64,000 nucleotides of DNA from Solea solea (Eukaryota > Chordata > Actinopteri > Pleuronectiformes > Soleidae). A program made the translations under genes and the position numbers. Location: positions 12,696,324 to 12,760,323 of the forward strand of contig NC_081142.1 in NCBI RefSeq assembly GCF_958295425.1. Reading direction: 5' to 3'. Under the pieces are notes generated by a model. That model ran no database searches and had not been told where the DNA came from. It was given only the letters and a program-made list of their open reading frames with translations. Positions 48,625 to 60,043 of the stretch are shown one piece after another. Every line of letters begins with the position of its first letter. Position 1 is the first letter of the stretch.

Positions 48625-49862
48625 TTAACCGATCTCTCTTTTTTTTTTTTTGATCTGTTCTCAACGACCTTGGGTTTCGTGAAAGGTTCTTTATAAATCT
48701 AAATTTAATTATTCTTATAATAAAAATGTATATTATTGTTATGATTCTCACCAAATGATGTGATGGCACACACCCTAAAGGAATTGAAATGCCTGAAACC
48801 AAGGTCCCTTTCTGCTTTGTCCCCTGTCCAAAGTGAGTAGTTACAGTCTGTCTCTAACCTTGTCAGGTCTAAAAGCAGAATTCCGATTCATTTGTTTGCA
48901 ATACAAAGACAAGTTATAGGTACCGATGAAAACGCATGGTGTACTGTTTTTACACAAATGGTATCTCTATCTCTGCCATATAACTATTATAATAGTATTT
49001 CCCACAGTTTTTAAGCCATGTTTTTCAAAGTCACATTATTTCATATCTTTAATTAAACTATTTGTCAAAGACTGTTGTTCTAGTTGCACTAAAGATTAAT
49101 TTAGTTGAAAAATGACGTTCAGAATGAAAAGGTTACAACGCGCTCTTCACAGACACGTCCATTCAAACCGGGGAGACTTTACTTTCAAGTAGTGAGTCTT
49201 TACGTTTTTCATGAGGATGATATAAAACTGTATTATACAGAGTAATTAGTGAATGGCTTTTTATGGCATATCCTAAATGCCTAATTTAAGAAAGCTTTCA
49301 ACTCAATAATGTCTCTCCCGTGAGGCCTGACTGCATTAAGGGATAATTAACAGACACACTTCCACATTAGCTTGAATCGGGAATGAACATTGTTATCATC
49401 CATTCACTGCTGTAACCCTTGTTAAACAGAGCAGTAACACAGTTTTGTCTCACTCCCGTGACAGAGATGATTTATTTAAATGCATCAATTCTTCATCGCG
49501 CTACACACTCACTCGGTTAGATTGCGACAAAATCAAACAAGCATAAACTAGGACAAAGTGGGATTATAAAAAAAAAAAAACACAACAAAAACAAACATTT
49601 GCCCTTAAGAGAAAATGTCACTTCTCCTCATGATATGCCAAATATGTTGCTGGAGTGTATGGAAGCAGCAGGGTAGAAAACAGGTGCAAGGATATTATGT
49701 CATGTATGCTGTGATTGAAAACAATAGAGGCTCGACCATCGGGAATGCTTTTACCTTTTTTAAAAGTTGCGACTAGAAAGTCCTGTCTCCGATATTACAT
49801 GTCCAATTTCTGCAAACAAAAGGCGAGGAATTAAATCGCTGGCTGAATGATTTGCAGAGTAT

Positions 49863-50330
49863 TTAGCATTTTTGTGCATGAATGATTTTTGGAAATGTAT
49901 TCATGGCAGAGTAATTGGCAGCAGGAAGGTGGTGTGAATGGCAAGTGCACAAAATCCATGTCACACCGGCGTCAAGAGGCTTCATTTGTTGAAAGATCAA
50001 AGTAAGGAGTGAAAGGCTTCTGAAGTCCCTGTGTGGTTTTTTCTGTATTAAACCAGACCACAATTTTACTCTATTATCACTGGGCCTCAGATAAATCACA
50101 ATATTCCTGTTCTCACTAGTCAACACATCATTCTCTGTACTTGTGAAACTGCAAGTACTGTTCCAGTTCTCAAGTACACGGTTCTCATCCCTGGTAACGT
50201 GTTCTTGCTCCGCCCATTTTACCAAGTATTCATCAGGTGGTGACTTGTGCGTATTTGGGCTAAGCCATGCATCCCAGAATGCATTTTGTCTGAACATGTC
50301 AGCAACTGTAAAAGTAAATACTTACTAGTC
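49863..50330 (-). repeat. Possible interspersed-repeat fragment
   Basis: On the minus strand the stretch contains repeated AGAAC and AGTAC words (GAGAACCGTGTACTTGAGAA, then CTGGAACAGTACTTGCAG) and GCATTCTGGGATGCATGGC, wording reminiscent of fish DNA transposon remnants. It carries a 144-codon open frame (50297-49863) whose product has no domain I recognise. Boundaries and family are unknown; it could also be unique sequence. Confidence 0.25.
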
Positions 50331-51855
50331 ATGTAATACTAGTCATTTAGAGTTTGAAAATGTGGTTTATGTATCAAGATATGACATATTTATAGTCATA
50401 TATTTATAGTGTAGTTATGTTGTCGGGGGTAACGCTTCAGTGTTACCTCAGCCTGTCCTAGTGCAATTATTAATTAATTACATCTCTGTCTTTAGATATA
50501 CTTGGTGTGATCACTAGATTTGTTATTGAAGCAATATTTAGTTTTCACTGTAAAGTTTTAGTGTAAAAGTAGTGTATTATTATTAATACTATTTAACTTT
50601 GAATTTTAGATCGATATTAACGTTGCACTGGTGATCCCATGGGATGTCGGCTCAAGAAAATCAACATTTCCAATACAAAAAGACAAAGGTTGTGGTTGTT
50701 TTAGATAGTTTAGTAAAGACTAAATAGTTAGTTTAGTTTAGAAAGTTTTTATTAAAAGTGTTTTACACTGTTCATTTATCAACGCTCTGTAGGTGGCAGT
50801 AATGAGGCGTAAGCGTACACTGCTGTTACACGTATGCTACTACAAGTACGACCGTACTTGTGTACAAGTATGCAAGTACATACGTACTATTATTATACTA
50901 TACTATTATTTGCTAAGGGAGAAAGGGTTGGTTAATGGGTATTGGAGGTTTTGAATGATCGGATATATGGATACAGTTAAAAAGAGAACTATTTATTTAT
51001 TTTGTTTTGAACACAGCATGCAACAGCCATTACCCACCACATCATTAAATTTCTAATTTTTGTAAAATAATAATAATAAAATATTTTTTAAATAAAAAAT
51101 TTAAAAGTCAAAGTCGGCAATGCAACATCATGAGAAAAGCAGGAAAAAAACAAGTTTTTTAAGGGAAGAATTAGGGGAGGTCAGGGAGTAGCAGGTGAAC
51201 TGAGTGTAATTAACCTGTACTCACCCAGACAAACAGTTTTGGCCAAGGAATTGGGAAGACGAGCTGAGCAATCTCTCTGCTGAAGCTGGTAGTTTGGGAG
51301 CTAATTAGAACTGTGTTGTGGTACAGTGTGAAGGGGTTCCCATGTGAATTGCTGATTCGCTGGCTGTGTTCACATCCAGACTGCTCATTTGTGGTGAGGT
51401 ATGACAGCGTGAGATCCGAGGAGGAGTGGATGAGAGGATGAGAGGACGTGCAGGATCAGACGTGGATGAAAAAAAACGAGCAAGGAGGAAATTAAACAGG
51501 GAAATTAAGGCAAGGACGAAGATGCAGGAGAGGAGAGAGACGAGACGGACAGACAGCACAGCGCAAACGTCCAAGGCCACCATTAGATTTAGTTGTTTAA
51601 TTATTCCTCAATGACTTTTAGAGTATGCAGTTTTAAAATAACAAACTTTGTCAAATATTTAGTGGGGCCTAATCTTGCACTTTAACAATAGCATGACCCA
51701 TTGTCCTACTATTTCACGTTGACAAATATCTGCTGTGAAAAAGGTCTATTACACTAGGTTTATTCAAGACATGCTCAAATATTACATCATGGTCACATCA
51801 TTCCAATCCAAACGCTAATGATCACTTCATTTGACATGAAAGCAACGAGGCTGAT
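50331..51855. other. Non-coding DNA, AT-rich, with GTAC-rich and purine-rich patches
   Basis: No gene recognised. A cluster of ACAAGTA/GTAC words with a perfect 9-bp-arm palindrome lies at 50842-50861. TAATAA runs occur near 51066-51080, and a purine-rich stretch spans 51415-51545, accounting for an Arg/Lys/Glu-rich open frame there. Confidence 0.5.
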
Positions 51856-51883
51856 GGTGCCCTGAGACTTTTGCACAGTACTG
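51856..51883 (-). mobile_element. Tc1/mariner-type terminal inverted repeat (solo end)
   Basis: GGTGCCCTGAGACTTTTGCA followed by CAGTACTG is, in reverse complement, CAGTACTGTGCAAAAGTCTC then AGGGCACC. This closely matches the Tc1-like tip CAGTACTGTGCAAAAGTCTTAGGCACC that I recall from fish and frogs. The partner end and transposase were not seen within the window, so this is a leftover end or part of a very degraded copy. Confidence 0.5.
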
Positions 51884-53035
51884 TGCATCTAGCAGCACGT
51901 GCTTGGTAATACACTGTACGAGTGAAATGAACGACCACCAGGTGACATCACCATTGCACTCAATGACAAAAATGAATGAGCTATGACTACGTGTATACGT
52001 TAGAATTCAATCAGTTCAGTTAGTCGTGAGATTGTATGATTGCACTTATGCACGACATGTACTGGAACAACCATTTAGTCTTAAAACAGGAAGATACAGG
52101 AAGTGTTAAAAAAAACGTAAATCCATTATAAGGTAGGGTTAGGGTTTGGACATCAATAATATCTTTATACTAATATCATATTGTCTTACCCGATCCAATT
52201 TACCCTAAAACAATTTGTTTGAAATGACAATATCACGTTGACTCTCTCATGTTCTGCAGTATTTTTTGTGTGGCAATCAGACGCTGAATGCTCACCCTGA
52301 TGAAATGTACACCATTTAACTCTTTTGTGGTTGAATGTCATGGATTAAAATATGAAATTGCTCTAAATTGCGAGTTTGAGCTTTTGAAAGCTTTTAGAGT
52401 ATACTGACTTTAAGTAGCAACCAGGCCATCGATCACAGGGCACTTTGCAGGGAAGCTATTATTCTGGTCTATATGCTCCCCAAACTCGGCTGGCGACAAT
52501 ATACGGCAGCCCAGGTTCATATCCTCCTCTAAAGGCTTTGATCTCTTTTACAACCATAAAGTAATCTCACTTGAACCACATTAAAATCTAACTAATGGAG
52601 GAAGTGCCATCCACAGTGAATCATGCGCGACTCTTGTACCTGGACATTATACCAACACAGAGCAAAGATGAACAGCCCATCACATTCACTTTCCCCACGA
52701 AGGCAGCGAGGCTGATGATGTGTGGGAGCTGACTGTGAGCGGGAGAGTGAATTAGAAGTGCACATTTCTGTTTTTATGTGTTTCTGCACTAACTGCTCTG
52801 TGAAGGCATGTTGTGCAGCGTTGTACCAGCATACTCTACACGGCACAATGTGAAAGGAAACACATTTATGAAGGCTGCAGCTGTTTCCCATTCCTTACTA
52901 AAACGGAAGGACAGTGACAACTTGACCATTCAAACAGTCTTGTTATGTTGTCTAGTGCTGGTACAATTCTTTTACACTGGGAACATGTATAAGGTTGCTC
53001 TGTGGGATTAAATCAAGCATGTCATACATCCGGTT

Positions 53036-53053
53036 GGGTTAGGGTTAGGGTTA
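53036..53053. repeat. Short interstitial TTAGGG repeat
   Basis: GGGTTAGGGTTAGGGTTA contains about two and a half vertebrate telomeric units. A shorter version (TAGGGTTAGGGTTT) lies at 52134-52147. Too short to indicate a chromosome fusion. Confidence 0.6.
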
Positions 53054-53106
53054 TAATGTATTTATAATGTATTTTTCATGGCCAGGGAGAGACTGTGTGT
53101 CACCCC

Positions 53107-53140
53107 CATTAGCTCAGCTGGTAAAGAGTTGTGCTTTAAA
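53107..53140 (+). pseudogene. tRNA-like A-box remnant
   Basis: TTAGCTCAGCTGGTAAAGAG resembles the D-arm of a tRNA or tRNA-derived SINE head and satisfies the A-box pattern. No B box (GGTTCGANTCC) follows at the right spacing, and a cloverleaf cannot be drawn, so it is not a functional tRNA gene. Confidence 0.3.
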
Positions 53141-54132
53141 ACCAGGCTTAGGGTAATCTCATATTATGTTATTTGACTCCAGATTATCACTCCTGCGTGG
53201 CTTAGATTTAGTTACATTTCCACTTAAAAAATGATAATTGTGACAATGAAAATTACATTTTTTTTTTTATATAACTTTATAAATCCTTTACATTTGTAGA
53301 TAAATGTTACTGTTCTTCACATTATCAAATTTGGCCCTCTTCTATGAACAGTCAAGTCAAGCTGCTTAACTGTTCTGTTGGACTGCTCTCGTTGGCCCAG
53401 TATACTAACATTTGTGTGGAATCGGTTTATTAAATGAATGTCTCCTTGTCAAGAACTTGTTCTGGGCTGAATTCCACCATGTTTCTGCTGCTGTTATCTT
53501 ATTCCACTGTGTGTATCGGCCTCATCTATTAGTTCCGGCTTAAAACTGAGGTGGGCACTGTGGCGCATGCACAGAGCGCCCTGGCTTGCTCAAGTCCAAC
53601 TCTGGTCTGACTGAAGGTATACATTCAGTAGTAATTAGAGTAATTACTTACGTTAACATGCATTACAAACCACAGCAATGCGTGCTGTGCCTAGTGGCTA
53701 TGGCTGCTTTGTGTTCAGGCTTCACAGTTGAATGCCACATGGAAGGAAGTTACAGTTAAGTTTTTTTTTTTTTTCGTCTTTACTGTCTAAGTTTATATAA
53801 ACGCCGTCTCTGTGCCCGTGTGACTGATTTGGTCTATGTTATGCTAAAGTAGTAAAACTTTTCGTTTCTGTTAATGCGTTATTATTTTTGCCTTTGGGTT
53901 TTGAATTGATTTCTTTTCCCAGTTTAAGGCCTTGTGCAAATGATTCTCCCGTTTGAAGTATTTTTTAGCATTCACGTCGGCGCCGTCATTTCACACAAAC
54001 TGTTGTTTTTTCGGATCATGGTCAATTTTCACAGCCAGTCAATCAGAACGAGCGTTGTTGATGACGTGCAGTCCAAACATTTAACACAGTGGCGGAAGAA
54101 AAGAACTATAGAATGATTACAAGATGTGTGGA

Positions 54133-54148
54133 GGGGGGGGGGGGGGGG
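54133..54148. repeat. Poly-G tract (16 G)
   Basis: Uninterrupted G run preceded by GTGTGGA. Confidence 0.85.
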
Positions 54149-54403
54149 TTGCAATGGAGCTTCAGTGGGACGGTGTGTGTAAATCAAGCTGCAAAATAGT
54201 TTTCACCATAGTTTGCTCTGAGCTGCAGCTCATCATTTTTCATTTTGCATCACACTTGAAGTGCAAATTGCATCTGAATTGTTTGCACTTTAGTCCCGTA
54301 TATTTGCATAGTCCAGTGTGCAAAGACCTTTAGAGTAAATGTCTCCTTTCCTCCCAAGACACCAAGCAAAATGAAGCACAGCTAACTGTTGTCACGTATT
54401 GTA

Positions 54404-54417
54404 ACAGTAGAGGGCGG
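54404..54417 (+). promoter_or_regulatory. CTCF-like motif
   Basis: ACAGTAGAGGGCGG matches the CTCF core CCASYAGRKGGCRS at 13 of 14 positions. If occupied it could be a chromatin boundary or loop anchor; many such motifs lie in repeats and are not bound. Confidence 0.35.
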
Positions 54418-55557
54418 AGCAGCGATGACTGAAGTTCATCATTCATGTGGAGATTGAAAGTGCAGCATAATTCTAACAAAAAAATCCATCCATCATAAAA
54501 GGACTTTACTGTTCACTGTGAACAATATCCTTATTACAACTGTATTCTTCTTCAACTCATAGCAGTTTAAACCACTGATGTTACAACTGTAGCAAAATGT
54601 TAAATTCATTTATAATAAGATTCAAAACAATCCACTCGCTCACCCTCATCTTTAATCTAATATGACATTATTTTTTAAAGTTACTTTTTGTGAATCATGA
54701 CAGAATGTAGCAGCAGCTTCCACAGCAAACTCTCCAGAAAATTGTCTTTGGACACAAAAAAAAATAAAAAAAAAAAATCTCATTTTGACCCAAGCTTTCC
54801 AAGCTTGATCTGAGCTTGAGCTTATTACTCCGTTGTACCATCAACCCACTCACCACAGCTCTGATTGCATAGTGAAGAGTAGCAATTTCAGGATTTCGGA
54901 GCAATTGATTGAGTGGCCTCAAACCAGATGTTTGCTGAGTGTCCCTTTGCTTGCTGAGAGAAACTTCCTCTTATGAAAAGATTTGTAAATCCAAACTTCT
55001 AGGTCACGTTGCAGCCGAGCAGTGATAAAAATGCATTAGCATTTTCATAGTGTGCTATAGCCCAGAGCAGTCTCCGCCTCTTCTTACTTTGTTTTTGCAG
55101 GGTGAGTTAACACACAAGGGGGTTGGTGGGAGGAGTCGTTTTTTCTTTTTCCTTTTCTTTTTTTTTTTTTAACATTCAAATATTTGGAAACACAGAATTT
55201 TCAAAAATGGAAATGGAGACGTTCCTGAACCATCTGAGCTCTAGTAAGAGCGTATTTACTCATCCGAAATTCAGACTGCTGCCTCAGATTTAGCCATATG
55301 ATTACTGCAGCCACAATTTGGATCTGATGGCCCGAAGTAAAGTGAATACTTTAATGTTCTCTTCATACAAAGGTCCTTTTGTTCCAGCGGCTGGGGGGTC
55401 TATGCACCCTTGAACCCTCCCCCGCTTCCCCCAAACGCCCCCACCCCGTGTCTATTAAGCACACTGATTCTCAGTTCAAATTGGCCCCCTGTTATTAATC
55501 CCAATCACCCGGAACACATCGACCACAGCGTACCATGAAAACACATGTGCCCCCCCC

Positions 55558-55598
<41 letters not shown>

Positions 55599-57399
55599 CT
55601 TGGTGCACTGATTCTAATTAATTAATTATATCCCAGGTGATTTCAGTTTGAGATGGAGAGAAGAAAAATAGAAGAGGGGGAAAAATGCAATCCCACAGGG
55701 ACCACCAAATTGGCAACCAAGGCTCCCCAGCAAAAGAAAAAAAAGGCCCACTTCATTATTTCAGGGAAAGTCGGCTTCTTGTAGCTGCTCTCTAACTACT
55801 GCTCTTCTGTCCAAGACCAAAATACTCTGTTCCCCCCTCCTTGTCTGTCTGCCACCCACAGAAACCTTTGCCAAACACACACACTGAAACTAACCCACAA
55901 CAAATTGATAGCATATTTAGTTATCCAGGATTATATATATAATTCTTAAGAAAATGGCTGAAGAATTTTGGCTTTGAGCAAACAATATTTCTGGCTGGAC
56001 TTTTACATGATCGCAAACACAGTGTTTAGCATACTGGCACTCTCTTAACTGAATCAGGGCTACATATTTGATATGGTTCATTTTTTGAAATTCAAAGGAT
56101 TTGCAATCGATCTCCAGTTCATCCAGTCTGGTTTCCTTCTCATTCAGGATGCACAACTCTCTCAACACTGTGTTATCAGAGCAATCTGCTGATGTATGCT
56201 GATTTCTTATGAGCCATATTTAAATAATGATATGTATCAATAATCTTAGGCGGCCTTTTCATCCGTCAAGTTCAATTTTTTTGCTGAATCCGATGTTGCA
56301 CAAGTTTCCGAAGTAACAACTCCTCTGAGAAGGGTTGCAGTCATAAAGAGGGAGTTGCCGTCATAAATAAGATATGCACTGAAGATTCCCATATAATCTA
56401 TCATGGATGTCTGTTGAGAATAATTTAAACAAGTGTCATGTGGTTGAGGGGAAAAAAAAAAAATAGAGCTGTTAAATATTCAAACGTTAAAGTCGCACTT
56501 CAAACAAATCAAGGTTGAGTCTGTAATTTATTTCTGAAACACCTTTTTGTGTTATTGCTTGAAATAGAAGACAACTCGGCAACGAGATGCTCTCGTCGAA
56601 GCTGCCTGAAAAATGTCTGACGCTGAGTGGAGGAAAAAAAGTGCTGCAATGACAGCGCTGCTGGTTTCATCATGTCTGACTCATCCACATAAAATACTGT
56701 CATAATGAACTGTACCGGAAGGCAGGTTGGTGAATGACAGATATGCCAGCCTATCAATCCATTCAATATTATTTTATTCTTTTCTTCTTTTATCTTCTCG
56801 TCAACTGAATTCATTTACAGGCTGTCAGGATATGGAGAGGATTTCAACAAATAGGATAAAAAGTGTTTAAAGTGTACAGCTTTTATATACTAAACTTGCC
56901 AAACGACCACCAATCATTTTAAGCAGACAATGTAAAGAATTTACGGTAATGTATTAAAGAAATAACAAGAGCCCTTTCCCGAGAATACTTTATACTTTGA
57001 GTGATGGGAGTAAAATGGAAATTTACTGTAATATAAGGACGTATTTCATGGAGCTAAATAAACCTATCCTTCAGGTATTTTGGACCAGAGTAAAAAAAAA
57101 AATTAAACATACACTATAAAACACTTTTCCCCCTGTGTTGTGGATATTCATTTTCTCTTCCAGGGACCTAACTGCTCAGAGCTTCCACTCATTTATTTGA
57201 ACTCGAGTTGTCATTTGTTTAATCTCTGGAGATTATGTTTTTTATGAGCTGCTTTTAGAACATGGCTGCGTGACAGGTTCTTTTTTGGCTCAGAAAACAA
57301 AGAAAACCAGGAAATGTCCCAGCGAAGTTTGGATTGTGCCAGTGTCGTCAGGTGTCAGTGGGATGTGCCTAATAAAGGAAATATTTAGACAAAGCAATA
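54418..57399. other. Non-coding unique DNA
   Basis: No gene recognised. It includes A/T homopolymers (54758-54777, 55158-55171), C-rich sequence at 55415-55446 and the long (AC)n at 55559-55597. TTTGCAG at 55094-55100 followed by GGTGAGT places an acceptor and a donor one base apart, which is curious but not a usable exon. Open frames are up to 101 codons without domains. Confidence 0.55.
55559..55597. repeat. (AC)19 microsatellite
   Basis: Perfect AC repeat preceded by a C run. Confidence 0.95.
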
Positions 57400-57570
57400 T
57401 TTGGGTCGGGGCCCCACAGTTGTAGGTGTAGTGGTCAACACTCTTGTCTTTACAGCAAGAAGACCCTGGTTTGCAACCGGGTTGGAACAAGGCCTTTTCA
57501 GCATGGAGTTTGCATTCTCTCCCTGTGTCTGTGTGGGTTTTCTCCGGGTTCTCCGGTTTCCTCCCATTTG
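57400..57570 (+). mobile_element. tRNA-derived SINE with Pol III head
   Basis: The head GTAGGTGTAGTGGTCAACAC fits a Pol III A box, and GGTTTGCAACC at 57469-57479 is a one-base variant of the B box GGTTCGANNCC. Between them is TTTACAGCAAGAAGACCCTG, the anticodon-side block typical of this fish SINE. The body continues GGAGTTTGCATTCTCTCCCT and TGTGTGGGTTTTCTCCGGGT, then stops at CTCCCATTTGG, so the 3' tail is lost. It is the same family as the headless fragment at 20890-21055. The 95-codon frames across it are repeat-derived. Confidence 0.8.
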
Positions 57571-59984
57571 GATGGAACATAGTTTTAAAACTAGGGCCCT
57601 GACACAGCTTTTTGCAGCTGGCAAACCATCTTAGAGGTGCATTACCTCCACCTACCTAACTGGAGTGTAGGTGTACAGCGAGAGAATGACATTTATCCCT
57701 ATAAGAAAATGATTTGCAATTATTTTGTTATTGTCGCCATTTCTACTCAAAAGGCACAGAAAAGACGTTCCCGGGTCGTACTGCACGTTTGAATATGTTT
57801 TGATATAAGATTTCAGTGATGTCTGTTCAGGAGTAGCCAGACTGCTGCAACAGCCTGAATCGGCAGGTTGTATCTTCTCTCCATGGACAGATGCCACCCA
57901 CTTTTATAAATTCCCTATGAAGCTGCAATGTGCTTCATATGAACTGATAATCCCCTGGCAGGATCTTCTGCCCATTCCTCATTAGACAACTCCTCACCTA
58001 CATTAGCACCCATGGGGACTCTGGCAGGCTTTCACGACACGGCCGAGTGCCAGTGATGATAAACTGAAGACTGACCATGCAGAAGGAAATCTCCTTATTA
58101 CCTTTTTTTTTTTTTTCCAGCATGTGCTAACCGAAGAAATGCCATACCAGACATTTAAATAAGCAGACTATCTGTCTGTGGCCACTGGAGCAACCAACTC
58201 CCTCCCAGTCGTTTATTATGGATGGTTGGCCTAATTTAGCCATTAAAGGTCCTAAAGTCTGTATGTGGTATCTGGAGTATGAGCTTAGTCCATCCAGGCA
58301 TGTTAATGGTACAGAGACTGCATGCTGGTTGTCAACAGGAGTTGCCAGCTCTCCATCTTGGCATAGATGCTACATTTGAGAGCTACAACTGATGCAGCCC
58401 CCATATGGAAAAGGACTTCTATGGCTGAGAGCTTTTTTTTTTCTCCCAGTTCACTGTGTTGCTCTATAGTGAGGTTACCTCTCTACATGACCCCATCTAC
58501 AGTGAGGCCAGAGGTCAAGGCTAACTACTGAGCAGCCTCCCTGGAGCTTACTAGAATTCACGAATGTGTGGAAGGCCACCTTGTTGAGTGTTTGTCATTG
58601 TGACAGCGTTAACCTCGGCTCTGTGTTTTATAGAAGAATGCATGTATCAAATTATCACATATGAAAAATTAATTTTACAATCAATTATAAATATTTATAC
58701 TTATTTTAATTATAAAATTATATTTTTTGAATTTTTTATAGTGTGTCACATTGACAAATATCAGATTTTGCAATAACAGTAATGATAATGGAACGATTGT
58801 GTTTTCAACAGAGGGCACCATCTCCCAGACATTTCCCAGCCGCCGAGCTGATCCGACAACAGGTGGAATTTGAGAGATTGTACAGACCAGAAACATATCA
58901 TGACAGATGAGCTGCTGTAAAACTGTGTCCGCGCTGAAACGGGCCACAAATAACCAACAGCTACTGTAAGTCTACACTGACATTCAGAACGCTGGTCAAG
59001 ATGTCAGACCTGAATCCTGTGAGACACATGAGATGAAGGTAAAGAGGCGCTAAGCTACAGTAGTTCTGCTCCGTGTAAAACGGGAGTGTTGCACAACACG
59101 GCAACAGCTTTTTGAGTCTTTTGAAACACATAGCATGGAATTACCACAGAGCATGTCGTGTTGTCTCTGCCTATAGTTTATGGATGTGGTCCAAGTCGTG
59201 AGCATGATCTCCAATAGAGGAATGTGGAACGAAATGCTGTTCTGTGAGGCCCGGATCCTGTACACGTATTTATTTGCTCATTCATCACTTGTACATGACC
59301 TCTGACCCACTATCGTGTGCTTTTGCTTTCCTTCACTTCCAGGTTCTCTGTTTTTTTTTTTTTTCACCCTCCAGTTATAGAAAAAAATAAGGTAATTTCT
59401 TTGCCAAGGAACATGTCAAGATTTCAGTGTCAAAGACAGTACAGATGGTGCAGGGATGCTGGATGTCTTCCAGACACTCATACTGCAGTTGCTTTAGCAA
59501 CAAAGTGAGCCTCAAAGTTTGTGGAAGTATATGGGCACCAACGTTAACGGCTCACTGCGTGTATGGAGAGGTGTGTTTGAAACGTGTTCTAGGTGGTGGG
59601 TTCTCTTCGGTGAGTGTCTGGTGGGACACTGCTGTAAAGACAGGAAACAGATGTTGTTAATGCCCATTGGGAAGGAATAAGTTGTATAGAAGCTCAGCGA
59701 AGGATAAATCCAAGAGTTTAATCATTAAGTCTGAATCCTCTGGTGAGAAAAAGACTATTTTGGGTATTATGTGCTGTTTGCAAAAAAATAAATAAATACA
59801 AAATTGGAGACTGGCGGTAAATGCGGCACGGGAGGAGACACAGCAGGGGTGAAGAAGCAAGCAAACCTGTGACCAAAGGATTACTGGTGCAAATATACTC
59901 TGATCTGGGTAAGAGCAGTTTATGTGTCCTCATTTCTAGAGTATGTGGAGGTGCTCATCACTAGCAGAACTGAAGTTCTCTCTC
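57571..59984. other. Non-coding unique DNA
   Basis: No gene recognised. A very strong pyrimidine tract and acceptor (T15 then CCAG) ends at 58120 and is followed by 13 sense codons and a stop, noted as a finding. The other open frames (60-96 codons) have no domains. Confidence 0.5.
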
Positions 59985-60043
59985 TATATATATATAGTGA
60001 CTATATATATGTATATATGTATATATATATATATATATATATA
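59985..60043. repeat. (TA)n compound microsatellite
   Basis: TA repeat interrupted by GTGAC and by two GTATATAT units; the right block has about 12 perfect units. It can form hairpins. Confidence 0.9.

Larger units (their letters stand above)
43871..49862. other. Non-coding unique DNA
   Basis: No gene recognised. It includes short palindromes near 45028-45092, a (GA)n at 46085-46100, (AC)n at 48227-48246, an ERR-type motif at 48610-48624, and T/A runs near 48640 and 49570. Open frames are up to 97 codons, none with a domain. Confidence 0.55.
51884..54403. other. Non-coding unique DNA
   Basis: No gene recognised. It contains TTAGGG-type repeats (52133-52147 and 53036-53053), a tRNA-like A-box remnant at 53107-53140, a T run at 53760-53774 and a G16 run at 54133-54148. 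Open frames are up to 99 codons without domains. Confidence 0.5.

Noticed and set aside
53107..53180. tRNA gene
   Set aside because: Only a D-arm/A-box-like piece is present; there is no B box and no cloverleaf.
55094..55107. Recursive splice site at TTTGCAGGGTGAGT
   Set aside because: Acceptor and donor are one base apart and not abutting, so the motif does not fit the recursive pattern.
57420..57495. Functional tRNA gene
   Set aside because: The A and B boxes belong to a SINE head followed by the SINE body; the B box is mutated and the stems do not pair as a tRNA.
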